From DATFWC01 sp045801465 (GTDB taxonomy: Bacteria > Pseudomonadota > Alphaproteobacteria > Rhizobiales > Xanthobacteraceae), in contig JBJMSU010000157.1 of assembly GCA_045801465.1 (NCBI GenBank), positions 1-7,804 on the forward strand: a stretch of DNA of 7,804 nucleotides, read 5' to 3'. The notes beneath the pieces were generated by a model that saw nothing but the letters and a program-made list of their open reading frames with translations, ran no database searches and had not been told where the DNA came from. This document shows positions 6,592-7,804 of the stretch, one piece after another. Made by a program: the position numbers and the translations under genes. The first letter of the stretch is position 1. Each line of letters starts with the position of its first letter.

Positions 6592-6720
6592 GCTCACCTC
6601 GAGTTCGACCATTCGCGCGACGGTGCGCCGACAAAACTGCCGCCCACGTTCCAGTATTAAGAATCCTTCCAGGCTGCTAGACTGCCGGCAATCTCAACCC
6701 CCTGGCCTGGCTAGGCGGCT

Positions 6721-6739
6721 GCCCGCGATAGGCGCGGGC
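6721..6739 (+). other. GC-rich hairpin upstream of the iorA-like gene
   Basis: The arms GCCCGCG (6721-6727) and CGCGGGC (6733-6739) form a 7-base-pair stem with a 5-base loop. No T-run follows, so it is not a typical terminator. It ends 42 bases before the ATG and could lie in the leader of the molybdoenzyme operon. In GC-rich DNA such a stem may also be chance. Confidence 0.3.
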
Positions 6740-6770
6740 GACCATCGATGCGGGGCACAGGCATCAGCTA

Positions 6771-6777
6771 AGGGAGG
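6771..6777 (+). promoter_or_regulatory. Strong ribosome binding site of the iorA-like gene
   Basis: AGGGAGG, continuing into TGA, is close to a perfect complement of the 16S rRNA 3' end and lies 4 bases before the ATG at 6782. It decides the start against the longer in-frame extension to 6524, which would cross the yefM promoter. Confidence 0.75.
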
Positions 6778-6781
6778 TGAC

Positions 6782-7234
6782 ATGGTCTCGTTCACGTTGA
6801 ACGACAAGCGGGTCTCGGTCGACGCCGAATCCACGACTCCGCTGCTCTGGGTCATTCGCGACCACGTCGGATTGACCGGCACCAAGTACGGCTGCGGCGC
6901 CGGCCTGTGCGGCGCCTGCACGGTGCATGTGGACGGCACCGCGGTGCGCTCCTGTTCCGTGGATCTCAAATCGGTGGAAGGCAAGAAGGTCGTCACCATC
7001 GAGGGGCTCTCGGCCAGCTCCACGCATCCGCTGCAGAAGGCGTGGATCGCCGAGCAGGTGCCGCAGTGCGGCTACTGCCAGTCCGGCCAGATCATGAAGG
7101 CGGCCGAGCTGCTGGCCAAGACGCCCAATCCAAGCCGCGCCGACATCATCACGCACATGGACGGCAACATCTGCCGCTGCGGCACGTATCACCGCATCAT
7201 CGCGGCCATCGAGCGCGCATCGAAGGAGGCCTGA
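6782..7234 (+). CDS. Small [2Fe-2S] subunit of a molybdenum hydroxylase (IorA-like)
   Basis: This 150-residue protein is the two-cluster iron-sulfur subunit of a xanthine oxidase-family enzyme. It matches the length and layout of isoquinoline 1-oxidoreductase alpha subunit (IorA) and aldehyde dehydrogenase iron-sulfur subunits. The N-terminal plant-type ferredoxin domain has cysteines at 38, 43, 46 and 58, in YGCGAGLCGACTVHVDG and RSCSV. The C-terminal helical domain holds the second cluster, with cysteines at 96 and 99 (QCGYCQSGQ) and 131 and 133 (ICRCGTY). It passes electrons from the molybdenum cofactor in the large subunit to an external acceptor. The large-subunit gene starts 3 bases after the stop, so the two form an operon. 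The two-gene layout without an adjacent FAD subunit fits the IorAB type. The substrate cannot be read from this subunit. Confidence 0.95.
   Translation: MVSFTLNDKRVSVDAESTTPLLWVIRDHVGLTGTKYGCGAGLCGACTVHVDGTAVRSCSVDLKSVEGKKVVTIEGLSASSTHPLQKAWIAEQVPQCGYCQSGQIMKAAELLAKTPNPSRADIITHMDGNICRCGTYHRIIAAIERASKEA
7225..7229 (+). promoter_or_regulatory. Ribosome binding site of the molybdopterin subunit gene
   Basis: GGAGG overlaps the last codons of the iorA-like gene and lies 8 bases before the ATG at 7238. It favours that ATG over the in-frame ATG two codons later at 7244. Confidence 0.6.
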
Positions 7235-7237
7235 GCC

Positions 7238-7804
7238 ATGACCATGATCGAAAAAGGGCCTGAGATTTCCCGCCGCGGCGTGCTCGCCGGCTTAAGCGGC
7301 ATGTCGTTCTGCCTTGCGCTCGGCGTCGACGGGGTGCGCCTCGTCTCCGAGGCCGCGGCCAACACCATGGCCAACGCGCAGGTCACCCCGTGGGTGCGCA
7401 TCGCGCCGGACGGCACCATCACCATGTTCAGCGCCGGCGCCGAGATGGGCCAGGGCTCGATGACCTCGCTGCCGCTCATCGTCGCGGAAGAGCTCGACGC
7501 CGACTGGTCGAAGGTCGCGATCGAATGGACCCCCGCCGATGCCAAGGTCTACGGCTACAAGGACCCGTTCGGCACCGAGAACCTGATGTGGATCGTCGGC
7601 AGCCGCGCGGTGCAGCTCTACTTCACCCAGTTGCGCACCGCCGGCGCGCAGGTGCGCAAGGTGCTGATCGCCAATGCCGCCCAGAAATGGGGCGTCGATG
7701 CGGCCTCGCTCAAGACCGAGCCCAGCGTCGTCATCAATCCCGCCAGCGGCCAGCGCCTGAGCTACGGTGAGATCGCCGCCTTCGGCACGATCCCCGCAAC
7801 GCTG
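7238..7804 (+). CDS. Molybdopterin-binding large subunit of a molybdenum hydroxylase (IorB-like), partial
   Basis: The first 189 residues of the large catalytic subunit are present and the frame is still open at the window end; family members are usually about 700 residues or more. The protein begins with a twin-arginine signal (ISRRGVLAGL, arginines at 12 and 13, then a hydrophobic stretch), so the folded cofactor-loaded enzyme is probably exported to the periplasm. The small subunit has no signal and would travel with it. The conserved segment WVRIAPDGTITMFSAGAEMGQG at 52-73, followed by SLPLIVAEELDADW, is typical of the IorB/aldehyde dehydrogenase group. The catalytic glutamate and most cofactor-binding residues lie beyond the window. 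The substrate (aldehyde or N-heterocycle) cannot be decided. Confidence 0.93.
   Translation, partial: MTMIEKGPEISRRGVLAGLSGMSFCLALGVDGVRLVSEAAANTMANAQVTPWVRIAPDGTITMFSAGAEMGQGSMTSLPLIVAEELDADWSKVAIEWTPADAKVYGYKDPFGTENLMWIVGSRAVQLYFTQLRTAGAQVRKVLIANAAQKWGVDAASLKTEPSVVINPASGQRLSYGEIAAFGTIPATL

Noticed and set aside
6524..6781. N-terminal extension of the iorA-like frame
   Set aside because: It crosses the yefM promoter and operator, has no family similarity, and a near-perfect ribosome binding site precedes the ATG at 6782.

Overview
The window is GC-rich chromosomal DNA with the look of an alphaproteobacterium, probably Hyphomicrobiales (a Bradyrhizobium- or Pseudolabrys-like lineage). That assignment is inferred from composition and gene content: a stand-alone LigD, LutABC and an IorAB-type molybdoenzyme. 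No rRNA, tRNA, CRISPR array or insertion sequence was recognised.

The left half (82-4898, minus strand) reads in the order lutA, lutB, lutC, ligD. The three lut genes overlap by 4 bases at each junction (ATGA) and encode the iron-sulfur L-lactate oxidation complex. After an 88-base gap comes a LigD-type protein with an ATP-dependent ligase domain followed by a primase-polymerase domain. It lacks the 3'-phosphoesterase domain, and its usual partner Ku is not in the window.

A divergent intergenic region (4899-5206) separates lutA from a plus-strand gene for a 226-residue exported protein of unknown function (5207-5887). This is the least understood gene here.

Next is a compact, visibly less GC-rich cassette on the minus strand (6003-6591): a YefM antitoxin and YoeB toxin pair with a near-textbook promoter. 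The -10 box sits between two TGTACA-type half-sites spaced 12 bases apart, as in the autoregulated yefM-yoeB operator of Escherichia coli.

The right end (6782-7804, plus strand) begins an operon for a molybdenum hydroxylase of the isoquinoline 1-oxidoreductase / aldehyde dehydrogenase type. It has a small subunit with two [2Fe-2S] clusters and a large subunit with a twin-arginine signal, cut off by the window end.

Most of the window is assignable to known families. I did not find a clearly new multi-gene system. The best candidates for new biology are the exported protein of unknown function, the phosphoesterase-less LigD placed behind lutABC, and the possible import of the toxin-antitoxin cassette.
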